A DNA stretch of 64,000 nucleotides from Polaromonas sp. (GCF_029945685.1 NZ_JAQSDA010000028.1:310001-374000); one strand, 5' to 3'; counted from the stretch's first letter, positions 42,539 through 51,963 are shown. Notes: generated by a model from the letters alone, not told the origin. Numbers and translations are program-made.

Positions 42539-43060
42539 TCAGCGCACCAATTCCCGTTCTTCGTCTTTCTTCTGCTTGATCATCTTGGTCTTGATACGGT
42601 TGCGCTTGAGCGGCGACAGGTACTCGACAAACACCTTGCCCATCAGGTGGTCCATCTCGTGCTGCACGCACACCGCCAGCAGGCCTTCGGCGCTGTGGGT
42701 CTGCGGTTTGCCGTCCAGGTCCAGCGCCCGCACCTTGATGGCGCTGGCACGTTCCACGCCGTCATACACGCCGGGCACGGACAGGCAACCTTCGTCGTTG
42801 ACCTGGGTTTCGGGGCTGGACCAGGTAATTTCGGGGTTGATCAGCACCAGCGGTTGGTCCCGACCCTCACTGACGTCGATCACCACCACTCTTTCGTGCA
42901 CGTTGACCTGACTGGCGGCCAAGCCGATGCCCTCGGCGGCATACATGGTTTCCAGCATGTCGCCCACCAAGGTGCGGGTGTGTGCGTCCACCGCCACCAC
43001 GGGCTTGGCGACTGTGTGCAAACGCGGGTCAGGGTAACGAAGAATGGTCAATTGGGTCAT
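42539..43060 (-). CDS. def: Peptide deformylase
   Basis: A 173-residue iron/zinc metallohydrolase that removes the N-formyl group from nascent proteins. All three motifs are intact: GIGLAASQV (44-52), EGCLSVPG with metal ligand Cys92, and QHEMDHL with His134, Glu135 and His138. The ATG at 43060 was chosen; the longer frame adds only MPAT. It is the first gene of def-fmt-azlC-azlD and diverges from the lysM gene. Confidence 0.95.
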   Translation of the reverse strand: MTQLTILRYPDPRLHTVAKPVVAVDAHTRTLVGDMLETMYAAEGIGLAASQVNVHERVVVIDVSEGRDQPLVLINPEITWSSPETQVNDEGCLSVPGVYDGVERASAIKVRALDLDGKPQTHSAEGLLAVCVQHEMDHLMGKVFVEYLSPLKRNRIKTKMIKQKKDEERELVR

Positions 43061-43248
43061 GGTGGCGGGCAATCAGATGTCGCTATTTTCGCTAATTTTC
43101 GCCATTTTTGAGCATCCGCGCTGTCGCGAAATGGCATATTCGTTGCCTAATCAAGGGCTTAAGTACAAAATCGCTAGTGATTTATCAAGATACAAACACG
43201 GCGTCCGGCCTTGATGACCAAGGCCGCGCCAGCCCCAAGGGCCTCAAG
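43061..43248. promoter_or_regulatory. Divergent def / lysM intergenic region with a leader hairpin
   Basis: AT-rich stretch with near-repeats of CGCTATTTT and CGCCATTTTT (43081-43110). CGGCCTTG pairs with CAAGGCCG at 43206-43226, 22 bases before the lysM ATG, which could influence its translation. Confidence 0.4.
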
Positions 43249-44466
43249 ATGCAATATATTTTTGGTCGGTTCAGTCAGATTTCAATAGCGGCTGCCCTGC
43301 TGGCATCCACTGCGGGCCTGCATGCCCAGAATTTTCCGATCACTGCCGGCCAGAAGGCCACAGCCAACCAGGTGGCCCAAACCGGTGTGCCGCTGAGCGA
43401 CCTGGCCCCCAACGCACCCGACGAATACACCGTCAAGCGCGGCGACACCTTGTGGGCCATCTCGGGCATGTTCCTGAAAACCCCCTGGCGCTGGCCCGAG
43501 TTGTGGGGCATGAATCTGGACGACATTCGCAATCCGCACCGGATTTATCCCGGCCAGCAGCTCTATCTGGACAAGACCGGCGGACGCGCCACCTTGCGGG
43601 CCCGGCGCGCGGGCGACGGTGACGGCCAGCCCGGCACCGTGCGGGTATCGCCGCGCACCCGTTACGAATCGCTGGCCGACGCTGCCATCCCGACGCTGTC
43701 GCCTCAGGCCATTGAACCCTTCCTGTCGGAAGCCCTGATTGTCGACGAAGCCGCGTTTTTGACCGCGCCACGCATCGTGGCCGCCCAGGAAGGCCGGGTT
43801 TTGCTCAGCCGTGGCGACCGCGCCTATGCCCGCGGCCTCTACAGCAGCAAGGACACCGGCAAGCCGCTGAGCACCGCCAAAGGCGAGCCGCTGGACTACC
43901 GGGTCTTCCGCAATGCAACACCCCTGAAAGACCCCGCCACCGGCGAGATCCTCGGCTACGAGGCGCAATTTCTCGGCAAGGCCGAGCTGGTTCGCGGAGA
44001 ATCCACCGCCAGCGTGAAGGGCAAGGACGGCAAACTGGTCGATGAGGTGGTTCCGGCCACCATCGACATCCTCGTCGCCAAGGAAGAAATGCGCGTTGGC
44101 GACCGGCTGGTGCCGGAACCGCCGCGCGAACTGCTCAGTTATGTACCGCGCGCGCCACAGACCCCCGTGGAAGGCCAGATCGTCTCGATCTACGGCAGCG
44201 CGGTGCGGTATGCGGCAGGCAACCAGGTCGTGGTCATCAACCGAGGCATCCGGGACGGTCTGGAGCGGGGCCATGTGATGGCGATTTTGCGAAGCGGAGA
44301 ACGCATCACTGACCGCACCGACTCCGCCAGAACACAGATCAAGCTGCCCAACGAACGCAACGGCTTGCTGATTGTCTTCCGCACTTTCGAGAAGCTGTCT
44401 TACGCCCTGGTGCTGGAAGTCACCGAAGGCGTGAAAGTGGGCGACCGCTTCGAAAATCCGAACTGA
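43249..44466 (+). CDS. LysM domain-containing exported protein
   Basis: A 405-residue protein with a signal peptide (MQYIFGRFSQISIAAALLASTAGLHA) and one LysM peptidoglycan-binding domain at about 61-108 (EYTVKRGDTLWAISGMFL, then NPHRIYPGQQLYL). The remaining 300 residues form a conserved region without a name I can give. The ATG at 43249 was chosen because it begins the signal peptide; the longer frame starts with TTG and lacks one. It is transcribed with dprA and smg, an arrangement I recall from related Burkholderiales. Confidence 0.85.
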   Translation: MQYIFGRFSQISIAAALLASTAGLHAQNFPITAGQKATANQVAQTGVPLSDLAPNAPDEYTVKRGDTLWAISGMFLKTPWRWPELWGMNLDDIRNPHRIYPGQQLYLDKTGGRATLRARRAGDGDGQPGTVRVSPRTRYESLADAAIPTLSPQAIEPFLSEALIVDEAAFLTAPRIVAAQEGRVLLSRGDRAYARGLYSSKDTGKPLSTAKGEPLDYRVFRNATPLKDPATGEILGYEAQFLGKAELVRGESTASVKGKDGKLVDEVVPATIDILVAKEEMRVGDRLVPEPPRELLSYVPRAPQTPVEGQIVSIYGSAVRYAAGNQVVVINRGIRDGLERGHVMAILRSGERITDRTDSARTQIKLPNERNGLLIVFRTFEKLSYALVLEVTEGVKVGDRFENPN

Positions 44467-44536
44467 GCGTCAGCGCCGGCGTATGCAGACCGTCTGCATG
44501 ACTTCCCTTGCCGCTTCCACCTGAATGCGGCCTGCT

Positions 44537-45670
44537 ATGGATGTCGCTGAACTCGGTGCCTGGTTGCGCCTGTCGCTGACCCCGGGTATCGGCAACGCGG
44601 GAGCTCGCCAGTTGCTGGCCGCTTTCGGGTCGGCCCAGGCCATTTTTGAACAAGACGCCAGCACCTTGCGGCAGCTCGGTTCCGACCGCCTGACCGAGGT
44701 GCTGCTGAGCGAGCCCGCGACCCTGGCCGGCCAGCTTCAGACCACGCTTGACTGGCTGCAAGGCGCAGACGACCGGCGCGTTGTGACGCTGGGCGACGCG
44801 GGTTACCCGTCAGCGTTGCTCGACATCGAAGACCCCCCTTCCATGCTATATATGCTGGGAGCTCTAGATCCATGGGCCTCTGATGCTGCAAATAGGATAG
44901 CGATTTGCCTCGCCATCGTGGGCAGCCGGAACCCGACACCACAGGGAGAAAGCAATGCCCGCCAATTTGCCAGAGTATTCGGCGAGGCCGGCCTCTGTGT
45001 GGTGTCCGGGCTCGCGCTCGGGGTCGACGGCGCTGCCCACGATGGCGCCCTGCTCGGCGGCGGCACCACGCTGGCCGTGGTTGGCACCGGACTGGACCGC
45101 GTGTATCCGAAACAGCACCTGGCGCTTGCCCACCGCATTGCACAGCAGGGTTTGATCATCAGCGAGTTCCCGCTGGGAACACCGCCGCTCACTGCCAATT
45201 TCCCGAAGCGCAATCGCCTGATCTCGGGCCTGTCCCAAGGCACGTTGGTGGTCGAAGCGGCGCTCAAGTCGGGTTCACTGATCACCGCACGCCTGGCCGC
45301 TGAACAGGGCAAGGACGTATTCGCCATCCCCGGCTCCATCCACTCCCCGCAGTCGCGCGGCTGCCACGCCCTCATCAAACAGGGCGCCAAGCTGGTGGAA
45401 TCCGCCCAGGACGTGCTGGAAGAATTGAACCTGCCTGGGCTTTCCGCTGCTTCGACCGCAAGCGCAGAGGCAGAGGCGGAGGCAGATGATCAAACCGCCG
45501 ATGAACCGTTATTTGCAGCGATGGGCTTCGAGCCTGTCAGCCTCGACGCCTTACAGGCGCGCACCGGGCTCGCAACAGCCGAGTTGCAGGCCCGCCTTCT
45601 CGCGCTGGAGCTGGCCGGGGAGGTTGCCAGGCTGCAAGGCGGGCTGTTTCAGCGCATGGCGCGCGGTTGA
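44537..45670 (+). CDS. dprA: DNA-processing protein DprA
   Basis: A 377-residue Rossmann-fold protein that loads RecA on incoming single-stranded DNA during natural transformation. Signatures include AIVGSRNPTPQGE, SGLALGVDGAAHDGAL, VVGTGLDRVYPKQH, FPKRNRLISGLSQ and NCHALIKQGA-like GCHALIKQGAKLV. A C-terminal winged-helix region follows an Ala/Glu-rich linker. Start ATG 44537 is the family-like one. Bases about 44843-44910 are unusually AT-rich (CTATATATG, CTCTAGATCC, GCAAATAGGATAGC) and encode a non-conserved stretch before the Rossmann fold, possibly another repeat remnant. Confidence 0.93.
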   Translation: MDVAELGAWLRLSLTPGIGNAGARQLLAAFGSAQAIFEQDASTLRQLGSDRLTEVLLSEPATLAGQLQTTLDWLQGADDRRVVTLGDAGYPSALLDIEDPPSMLYMLGALDPWASDAANRIAICLAIVGSRNPTPQGESNARQFARVFGEAGLCVVSGLALGVDGAAHDGALLGGGTTLAVVGTGLDRVYPKQHLALAHRIAQQGLIISEFPLGTPPLTANFPKRNRLISGLSQGTLVVEAALKSGSLITARLAAEQGKDVFAIPGSIHSPQSRGCHALIKQGAKLVESAQDVLEELNLPGLSAASTASAEAEAEADDQTADEPLFAAMGFEPVSLDALQARTGLATAELQARLLALELAGEVARLQGGLFQRMARG

Positions 45671-45749
45671 CGCCTGCGGCTACGTTGGGCCAAGGGCCTT
45701 CGGCCATGTACGAGGGCCGCGCCGTTCCCAACTGCGTTATATTGAGTGC

Positions 45750-46274
45750 ATGTTTGAAGTACTGGTGTACGTTTACGAAAATTACTGGCAAGGCGACGCC
45801 TGCCCCGAGCTGCACCAGCTGAGCCGCAAACTCACGGCGGTCGGTTTTGAGGCAGACGAGATCCAGGCCGCGCTGGTCTGGCTCAACGGCCTGAACATCG
45901 CCGCGCAGAACACCCAGGTGGGGATGCCTGCCGCCTCACCGGCCAGCATCCCTCCTGCCCCGGCGACATCCAGCACACCACCCTGCTTCCAGGCCCAGTC
46001 GGCCGGTAGTCTGCGTGTCTATTCGGTGGCGGAGCAGGACCACCTCGGCGCCCAGGCGCTGGGTTTCGTCAGTTTCCTGGAATCCTCAGGCGTGCTGCCG
46101 TCACACATGCGCGAAATCGTGATCGACCGCGCGATGGCCGCCCCGGGAGACCCGCTGGCACTGGACGATCTCAAGATCATTGTGCTGATGGTTTACTGGA
46201 GCTTTGGCGAAGAACCCGATGCCCTGGTCCTGGACGAACTCTGTGACGACGCGGACTTCCGCGTGGCGCATTAG
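45750..46274 (+). CDS. smg: Smg family protein (DUF494)
   Basis: A 174-residue protein of unknown function. The N-terminal MFEVLVYVYENYW and the C-terminal ALDDLKIIVLMVYWSFGEEPDALVLDEL are diagnostic. Between them (about 55-85) lies an Ala/Pro/Ser-rich linker that makes it slightly longer than E. coli Smg (about 157). The gene follows dprA, as in many proteobacteria. The topA gene that often comes next is not here; the smg stop is followed by a family A repeat and a convergent DUF1631 gene. Confidence 0.9.
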   Translation: MFEVLVYVYENYWQGDACPELHQLSRKLTAVGFEADEIQAALVWLNGLNIAAQNTQVGMPAASPASIPPAPATSSTPPCFQAQSAGSLRVYSVAEQDHLGAQALGFVSFLESSGVLPSHMREIVIDRAMAAPGDPLALDDLKIIVLMVYWSFGEEPDALVLDELCDDADFRVAH

Positions 46275-46455
46275 TAGAGCCCCCACGTCCGCTCACTGCG
46301 TGTAACTCTCTGCACCTTGCAGGCCGCCGCTCGCCAGAGGCTTCGCTTCTGATGCCTGTCCAAAGCTGCTCAAGCAGCTTTGGACAGGCATCAGCCCCGA
46401 GGGGGCGCTGCGCCTGCAGGCCGGCAGAGGCGGACCCACGGCCCCTGATGCTAAA
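46272..46455 (+). repeat. Family A repeat, copy A8, interrupted by a 22-bp perfect palindrome
   Basis: It begins TAGAGCCCCCACG at the smg stop and ends GGACCCACGGCCCCTGATGC. In the middle (46349-46394) a 22-base arm beginning CTGATGCCTGTCC is followed by a CA loop and its exact complement. No other copy has this inverted repeat. Confidence 0.85.
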
Positions 46456-46479
46456 GAAGGCTCCTCACCGCGCTGGCGA

Positions 46480-48993
46480 TCAGCCCAGCAGGCGCTCCGG
46501 ATTGGCATCGAGTTTGGCCAGCGCGTCTCGGGTGGCGCGCACCGTGAGTGCTTCGTCTTCGGTCGGCACGAGCAAGCCGGCCTGCAAATAGGCCGCCAGA
46601 CGGCGCGCCTGGATCAGGAAATTGCGGCCGTCAGTCGATGCAAACAGGTTCAACTGCTTGCGGTCACTGCGCCAGGCAAACTGCACATGACTGACCTGGC
46701 CATTGTGATCCAGCGTGAACCATGCCCCGAGTTGCAACTCCTGCGCCCAGGAACGCATGGCGTCGCTGGGCTGGCTGCCGCCGTCGGCAATCACTTCGAT
46801 CTCCGAGGCATCAATGCCAATCATCATGACCAGGTTTTCGGTGTCCAGCGGCAGGTCACCCACATCCTCGTCTGACAGGTAGTCCTCCAGATTTGCCAGC
46901 CGCTTGGACATCTCTTCGATGCGCTCCAGGGAAATGGCATCGGTCTTGGACATGAAGGCGTCTGCCAGCGTATCACTGATGATTTTCAGATGCTGGTCCT
47001 GCACCGGGAGGCTCATGCCGAGCATGGACATACCGGATCGGAGCAGGCGCAGCAGTGTGGGCAGATCGGCGATGACGCGCGCGCGGTCATTGCGGTTGGG
47101 TTTGGCGCTGGCCGCCCAGACCAGGTCGGCGGCTGCCTGCTTGAGCGTGATCGTTTCCTTGTGCTGTGGCCCGTTTTTCATGGCCGCGATGGCCAACACC
47201 TCGGCCCAGATCTTGAAAAGAAACTCACGAATCTCTTCGCGCACCGGCATGTCGTTGAGCATGCTGCGCATCTCGATGGTGTACTGGATGGCCATGGTTT
47301 CCTTCTGTTCCATCTGCTGGGCGACACTCACCACGCGCGCAGTGCTGCCCTGCCCGGACAGGAACTTCGACAGGAATTTCTGGAACTCGTCGTACACCAG
47401 CTGGAACACCCGCCTGCCAGTTTCCGGATATTGCTCGATCACCTGCACGATGCGCTTGATTTCTATTTCCAGCGCACCGCCCGAAATCGTCGCATCAAAG
47501 CCAAGCACACAGGAGCCCATGCGGTCGATGAGTCGGCGGGCCGGGTGCTGCAGGGACCCAAAAAACTCGGGTTCTGAAATCGCAACGCGCAGCACCGGCA
47601 TCTGCAGCCTGGCGAACCACACCCGCACGGCTGGTGGAATGCGGTCTTCCGCCAGAATGCTCTGGAACATGAGCGCCACGATTTCGATCGTGGCTTTTTC
47701 ACTGGACGTGCTCGCCGCTTGCTTGAGGTCGCTGGTGCGCTGGCGCAAAGCGCCTGCCGCCTGCTCCACATCAACGGCACCATAAACCTGACCGGGAGCA
47801 TCGACGAGGGTGCCTTCATAGGCATTGCCCGTCGCGGCGCGGGTCTGCACTCTGGACAGGGCCTGCGCCAGCTGGGGCGAGGGCTGATTGGCGTGGGTGT
47901 GATCAAAATCAACGGCGTGATCGGATAGCAGGCGCTTGAGGTGCCCCATCACCCCCTGGGCCCGCATGCGCGCCCGCGCCAGAGGCGACGTCCCGGTCTG
48001 CATGCGCGTCTCGTCGTGGATCGCGTCCCTCGCTGCAACAGAGTTCCCGGTCCCCCCGAAAGCGTTGCCGCCGCCGCCATGCCCTGAACCTGAACCTGAA
48101 CCTGAACCTGAACCTGATCCTGATCCTGAACCTGATCCTGATCCTGATCCTGAACCTGATCCTGAACCTGAACCTGAACCTGAACCTGATCCTGATCCCG
48201 AACGACCACCACTCGCCCCGCCGCCGCCACCGCCACCGCCGGCTCCTCCGGACGAGCCCGTCCCGAACGCCTGCTGTCCCGCCGGTTCCGCGTTGCGGTT
48301 GCCTGCCGGCTTGGTCTTGGCGCGAACCGGTGACGGGGTGTTTGCAGAAGGTGTGCGCTTGACAAGTGCGCGAAGATCAATGTCCACCATCACGTTTTCC
48401 TTGATCAGGAACTCGTTGGCGGCGCGGTAGGCCTCCAGCAGATGCGCGGTCAGCTGCTGCTGGATCAGGTCCTGCACCATCAGCCAGACCTCGCGCGACA
48501 GGGGCGACAGGGTCCATTGCTCCACCATCTTCTGCGAGAGGACTTCGGGGCGCAGAATGTCTTCCTTGGTGAGCTCGGAAACCCCCTCCAGGCTCTGGAC
48601 GCGCAGACGCAGGTCGTTGAGTTCCCAGCTGGCGCTGTCCAGCAGGCGCAAGGCAAGGCGGGAGGCAAGAATCCTGTTCTCCATCACCTCATTGCCCATC
48701 AGCTCGAATTTGCCGGTATCGACCGCCACGCCAAGAGGTGCGGCTGTCGGGAGAAGCGCATTTTTCCATGCCGTGATGGTGGCGTTGACCCAACTCGCTT
48801 CCGAGCTCTGAAAGGACAGCCAGGCGTCACGGCGGTCCTGCATGTCGCGGGCACTGCCGCTTTGCTCGGTCAACGCAGACAGCTTCTGCAGGATGGCACC
48901 GGCGAGCTCGGGCAGGATGCGCGCGGCGTGGCTCACAAACCGTTCGCGCGCCTGCCGGGCAAGAAGAAGGTCTCTTTTGGTGTTTGCGGCCAC
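46480..48993 (-). CDS. DUF1631 family protein with a variable Ser-Gly linker
   Basis: An 837-residue cytoplasmic protein; DUF1631 is a large uncharacterised family, often misnamed in databases. The N-terminal part is helical; residues about 235-310 form a disordered linker ending in a run of about 19-20 Ser-Gly pairs encoded by hexamer repeats; residues about 330-800 carry the conserved DUF1631 core; the C-terminal GAWFTLDHNGQVSHVQFAW and ARRLAAYLQAGLL segment resembles a PilZ-like module. Function unknown; a link to c-di-GMP signalling is only suggested by that last resemblance. It is the last gene of the minus-strand group behind secF. Confidence 0.8.
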   Translation of the reverse strand: MAANTKRDLLLARQARERFVSHAARILPELAGAILQKLSALTEQSGSARDMQDRRDAWLSFQSSEASWVNATITAWKNALLPTAAPLGVAVDTGKFELMGNEVMENRILASRLALRLLDSASWELNDLRLRVQSLEGVSELTKEDILRPEVLSQKMVEQWTLSPLSREVWLMVQDLIQQQLTAHLLEAYRAANEFLIKENVMVDIDLRALVKRTPSANTPSPVRAKTKPAGNRNAEPAGQQAFGTGSSGGAGGGGGGGGASGGRSGSGSGSGSGSGSGSGSGSGSGSGSGSGSGSGSGSGSGSGHGGGGNAFGGTGNSVAARDAIHDETRMQTGTSPLARARMRAQGVMGHLKRLLSDHAVDFDHTHANQPSPQLAQALSRVQTRAATGNAYEGTLVDAPGQVYGAVDVEQAAGALRQRTSDLKQAASTSSEKATIEIVALMFQSILAEDRIPPAVRVWFARLQMPVLRVAISEPEFFGSLQHPARRLIDRMGSCVLGFDATISGGALEIEIKRIVQVIEQYPETGRRVFQLVYDEFQKFLSKFLSGQGSTARVVSVAQQMEQKETMAIQYTIEMRSMLNDMPVREEIREFLFKIWAEVLAIAAMKNGPQHKETITLKQAAADLVWAASAKPNRNDRARVIADLPTLLRLLRSGMSMLGMSLPVQDQHLKIISDTLADAFMSKTDAISLERIEEMSKRLANLEDYLSDEDVGDLPLDTENLVMMIGIDASEIEVIADGGSQPSDAMRSWAQELQLGAWFTLDHNGQVSHVQFAWRSDRKQLNLFASTDGRNFLIQARRLAAYLQAGLLVPTEDEALTVRATRDALAKLDANPERLLG
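48083..48202 (-). repeat. Hexanucleotide tandem repeat (about 19-20 units) encoding Ser-Gly
   Basis: On the plus strand, nineteen CCTGAA or CCTGAT units run head to tail from 48083 to 48196, with a degenerate CCCGAA unit after them. Units of six keep the reading frame, so copy-number changes would lengthen or shorten the linker without frameshift. Confidence 0.97.
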
Positions 48994-49020
48994 GTCCGTG
49001 TATGTGTTGGTGCGCTTTGC

Positions 49021-49974
49021 CTAAACCGTTGCGCCGGCATTCGGGTCGTTCGGATCCTCGTCCTTTTTCCCCGAGGGCTTGACGAGGTCTTCGCGCTTGA
49101 TGCCCAGCCACATGGCAATCGCCGCGGCCACAAACACCGAAGAATAGATGCCAAACAGGATGCCGATCGTGAGGGCCAGCGCAAAATAAAACAAGGTCGG
49201 TCCGCCAAAGAGCAGCATCGACAACACCATGATCTGCGTCGAGCCATGCGTGATGATGGTGCGACTGATGGTGGAGGTGATCGCGTTGTCGATGATCTGC
49301 ACGGTGTTCATCCTGCGGTAACGGCGGAAATTTTCACGGATCCGGTCGAAAATCACCACCGATTCATTGACCGAGTAGCCTAGCACGGCAAGCACGGCAG
49401 CCAGCACGGAGAGCGAAAACTCCCACTGGAAAAATGCGAAGAAGCCGAGAATGATCACGACGTCGTGCAGGTTGGCAATGATGGCCGCCACCGCGTACTT
49501 CCATTCGAAGCGAAACGCCAGGTAAATCATGATGCCCACCACCACCATGGCCAGCGCCTTCAGGCCATCCTGCGCCAGCTCCTCGCCGACCTGGGGGCCG
49601 ACAAACTCGGTCCGCCGCAGGGTGATCTGGGGGTCATCGGCCTTCAGCGCCGTCATCACCTTCTCGCTCTGCTGGGCCGTGGTCACGCCTTTTTGTGCGG
49701 GCAAGCGGATCATCACCTCGCGCGCTGTACCGAAATTCTGCACCTGCACATCGGTAAAGCCCAGCCCCGCCACCGTACCCCTGACCTTTTCAACGTCGGC
49801 GGGCTGCGAATAGCTGACCTCCATCACCGTGCCGCCCGTGAATTCCACCGACAGGTGCAGGCCACGCGAAAACAGGAAAACCACGGCCAGTACAAAGGTC
49901 GTGAATGAAATCACATTGAAGATCAAGGCATGCCGCATGAACGGAATGTCTTTGTGGATTTTGAAGAATTCCAT
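49021..49974 (-). CDS. secF: Protein translocase subunit SecF
   Basis: A 317-residue inner-membrane protein with six hydrophobic segments that works with SecD to pull exported proteins through SecYEG using the proton gradient. Signatures: LSVEFTGGTVMEVSY (about 41-55), EFVGPQVGEEL, and GYSVNESVVIFDRIREN (about 199-215). A charged tail (SGKKDEDPNDPN) ends the protein. It begins 27 bases after secD. Confidence 0.95.
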   Translation of the reverse strand: MEFFKIHKDIPFMRHALIFNVISFTTFVLAVVFLFSRGLHLSVEFTGGTVMEVSYSQPADVEKVRGTVAGLGFTDVQVQNFGTAREVMIRLPAQKGVTTAQQSEKVMTALKADDPQITLRRTEFVGPQVGEELAQDGLKALAMVVVGIMIYLAFRFEWKYAVAAIIANLHDVVIILGFFAFFQWEFSLSVLAAVLAVLGYSVNESVVIFDRIRENFRRYRRMNTVQIIDNAITSTISRTIITHGSTQIMVLSMLLFGGPTLFYFALALTIGILFGIYSSVFVAAAIAMWLGIKREDLVKPSGKKDEDPNDPNAGATV

Positions 49975-50001
49975 GGCGTTGTCTGTCCGTTGTTCTCTGG
50001 T

Positions 50002-51897
50002 CTAGTTGGCCGAGGCCGTAGGCTTGGCAGGCACAGCCGCGCTGCTGGCGGGTCGCCAGACGGTACCAATGGACACCGATTTGAGTTTTTTCTGCCGTCC
50101 ATACCAGAGGTTGACCAGACCGCGTGAGAAAAACACGGCTGAAAACATGCTGGTCAAGATGCCAATGACGTGCACCACGGCAAATCCGCGCACCGGTCCG
50201 GAACCGAAAGCCAGCAAGGCCAGACCGGCAATCAGCGTCGTGATGTTCGAGTCCAGGATGGTCGCCCAGGCGCGCTCATAGCCGCTATGGATGGCGGCCT
50301 GCGGCGCCACACCATTGCGCAGCTCCTCGCGCACCCGTTCGTTGATCAGGACATTCGAGTCAATCGCCATGCCCAGCGCCAGCGCCATGGCGGCCATGCC
50401 GGGCAGGGTCAGGGTCGCCTGCAGCATGGACAGCACCGCCACCAGCAAAAGAAGGTTCACCGCCAGTGCCAGGCCGGAGAACAGCCCGAACAGCATGTAA
50501 TAAACGGCCATGAAAGCGACGATCACGAGAAAACCCCAGGCCACGCTGTGAAAGCCCTTGGCAATGTTTTCTGCGCCCAGGCTCGGGCCAATGGTGCGCT
50601 CCTCAATGATTTCCATCGGGGCCGCCAGCGATCCGGCGCGCAGAAGCAGCGCCAGGTCATTGGCTTCGGTCACGCTCATGGAGCCGGAAATCTGGAAACG
50701 GTTGCCTAGCTCGCTCTGGATGACCGGCGCCGTCAGGACCTCGCCCTTGCCTTTTTCAAACAGCACAATCGCCATGCGTTTCTTGACGTTTTCGCGGCTC
50801 ACGTCGCGCATGATGCGCCCGCCCTTGGCATCGACGGTCAGGTCCACCTTGGGCTGCTGGCTCTGCGAGTCAAAGCCCGGCTGGGCGTCCGTCAGGCTTT
50901 CGCCGGTCAGGATCACCTGTTTCTTCACAATCACGGGCCGGCCGTCGCGCTCGAGGAAGCGCTCGGAACCAAAAGGAACGGCACTGGCGCCGCTCTCAGC
51001 CGCACGGCCTTCTGCGCTTTCATCGACCAGCCGCATTTCCAGCGTGGCCGTGCGCCCCAGAATATCCTTGGCTTTGGCCGTGTCCTGTACACCGGGCAAC
51101 TGCACCACGATGCGATCGAGCCCCTGCTGCTGGATCACCGGCTCGGCAACACCGAGCTCGTTGATACGGTTGTGCAGTGTCACCATGTTCTGCTTGAGTG
51201 CCTGCTCCTGTACCAGACGGGCCGCCTCGGGCTTGATGCTGGCATTGAGCCTGTACTCGGTCCCGTCGGGGGCGTCTGTCAGCTGCAGGTCCACAAACTG
51301 GTCCTGGATCAGGCGTTTGGCGGCTTCCAGCGTCGCCGTGTCACGGAACCGGACCTCAATCACCTGGCCGTTGCGGTTGATGCCACCGTGGCGGATGTTC
51401 TTCTCCCGCAACACCAGACGGATGTCTCCGGCCAGCGACTCGGCTTTTTTCGTCAGTGCCGCCTGCATGTCCACCTGCAGCATGAAATGCACACCGCCGC
51501 GCAAGTCCAGGCCCAGGTACATGGGCCGCGCGTTCAGGGAAGTCAGCCAGGCGGGCGAGCGTGACAGCAGATTGAGGGCCACGATGTAGGGAGGGGTGGC
51601 CGGGTCGGGCAGCAGCGCTTTTTCAATCGCGTCCTTGGCTTTGAGCTGGGTGTCCGTATTGCCGAAACGGGCCTTGACCGACGTGACATCAAAGGTCACC
51701 GCCTCTGCAACGATATTGACATCCTTGAGCGCCTTCTCAACGCGAGCGACTGTTGTCCCGTCGATCTTGACGCTGGAGCGGGCGGCAGAAACCTGTACCG
51801 CAGGCGCCTCGCCAAAAAAATTGGGCAGCGTGTAAAGGGCGGCAATCAACAGGGCGACGACGATGACCGCGTACTTCCAGACCGGATAACGATTCAT
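50002..51897 (-). CDS. secD: Protein translocase subunit SecD
   Basis: A 631-residue partner of SecF with an N-terminal membrane anchor (KYAVIVVALLIAALYTLPNFFG), a large periplasmic region starting with LGLDLRGGVHFMLQVD (about 127-142), and five C-terminal transmembrane segments with ALGMAIDSNVLINERVREEL (proton-path aspartate). Length fits the proteobacterial form. It is preceded by yajC at 66 bases, completing the yajC-secD-secF order. Confidence 0.95.
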   Translation of the reverse strand: MNRYPVWKYAVIVVALLIAALYTLPNFFGEAPAVQVSAARSSVKIDGTTVARVEKALKDVNIVAEAVTFDVTSVKARFGNTDTQLKAKDAIEKALLPDPATPPYIVALNLLSRSPAWLTSLNARPMYLGLDLRGGVHFMLQVDMQAALTKKAESLAGDIRLVLREKNIRHGGINRNGQVIEVRFRDTATLEAAKRLIQDQFVDLQLTDAPDGTEYRLNASIKPEAARLVQEQALKQNMVTLHNRINELGVAEPVIQQQGLDRIVVQLPGVQDTAKAKDILGRTATLEMRLVDESAEGRAAESGASAVPFGSERFLERDGRPVIVKKQVILTGESLTDAQPGFDSQSQQPKVDLTVDAKGGRIMRDVSRENVKKRMAIVLFEKGKGEVLTAPVIQSELGNRFQISGSMSVTEANDLALLLRAGSLAAPMEIIEERTIGPSLGAENIAKGFHSVAWGFLVIVAFMAVYYMLFGLFSGLALAVNLLLLVAVLSMLQATLTLPGMAAMALALGMAIDSNVLINERVREELRNGVAPQAAIHSGYERAWATILDSNITTLIAGLALLAFGSGPVRGFAVVHVIGILTSMFSAVFFSRGLVNLWYGRQKKLKSVSIGTVWRPASSAAVPAKPTASAN

Positions 51898-51963
51898 GAG
51901 CGTGCTGTTCCTGGGAAACTGAGGGGCTGAAGCAGCCGGCCCATGCCGGCCGGCCGGGGAATA

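Noticed and set aside
46272..46479. A remnant of topA after smg
   Set aside because: The sequence is fully explained by family A repeat and the palindrome; no topoisomerase codons were recognised.
48083..48202. Tandem hexamers as a CRISPR-like array
   Set aside because: Units are contiguous with no spacers and keep a reading frame; it is a coding microsatellite.
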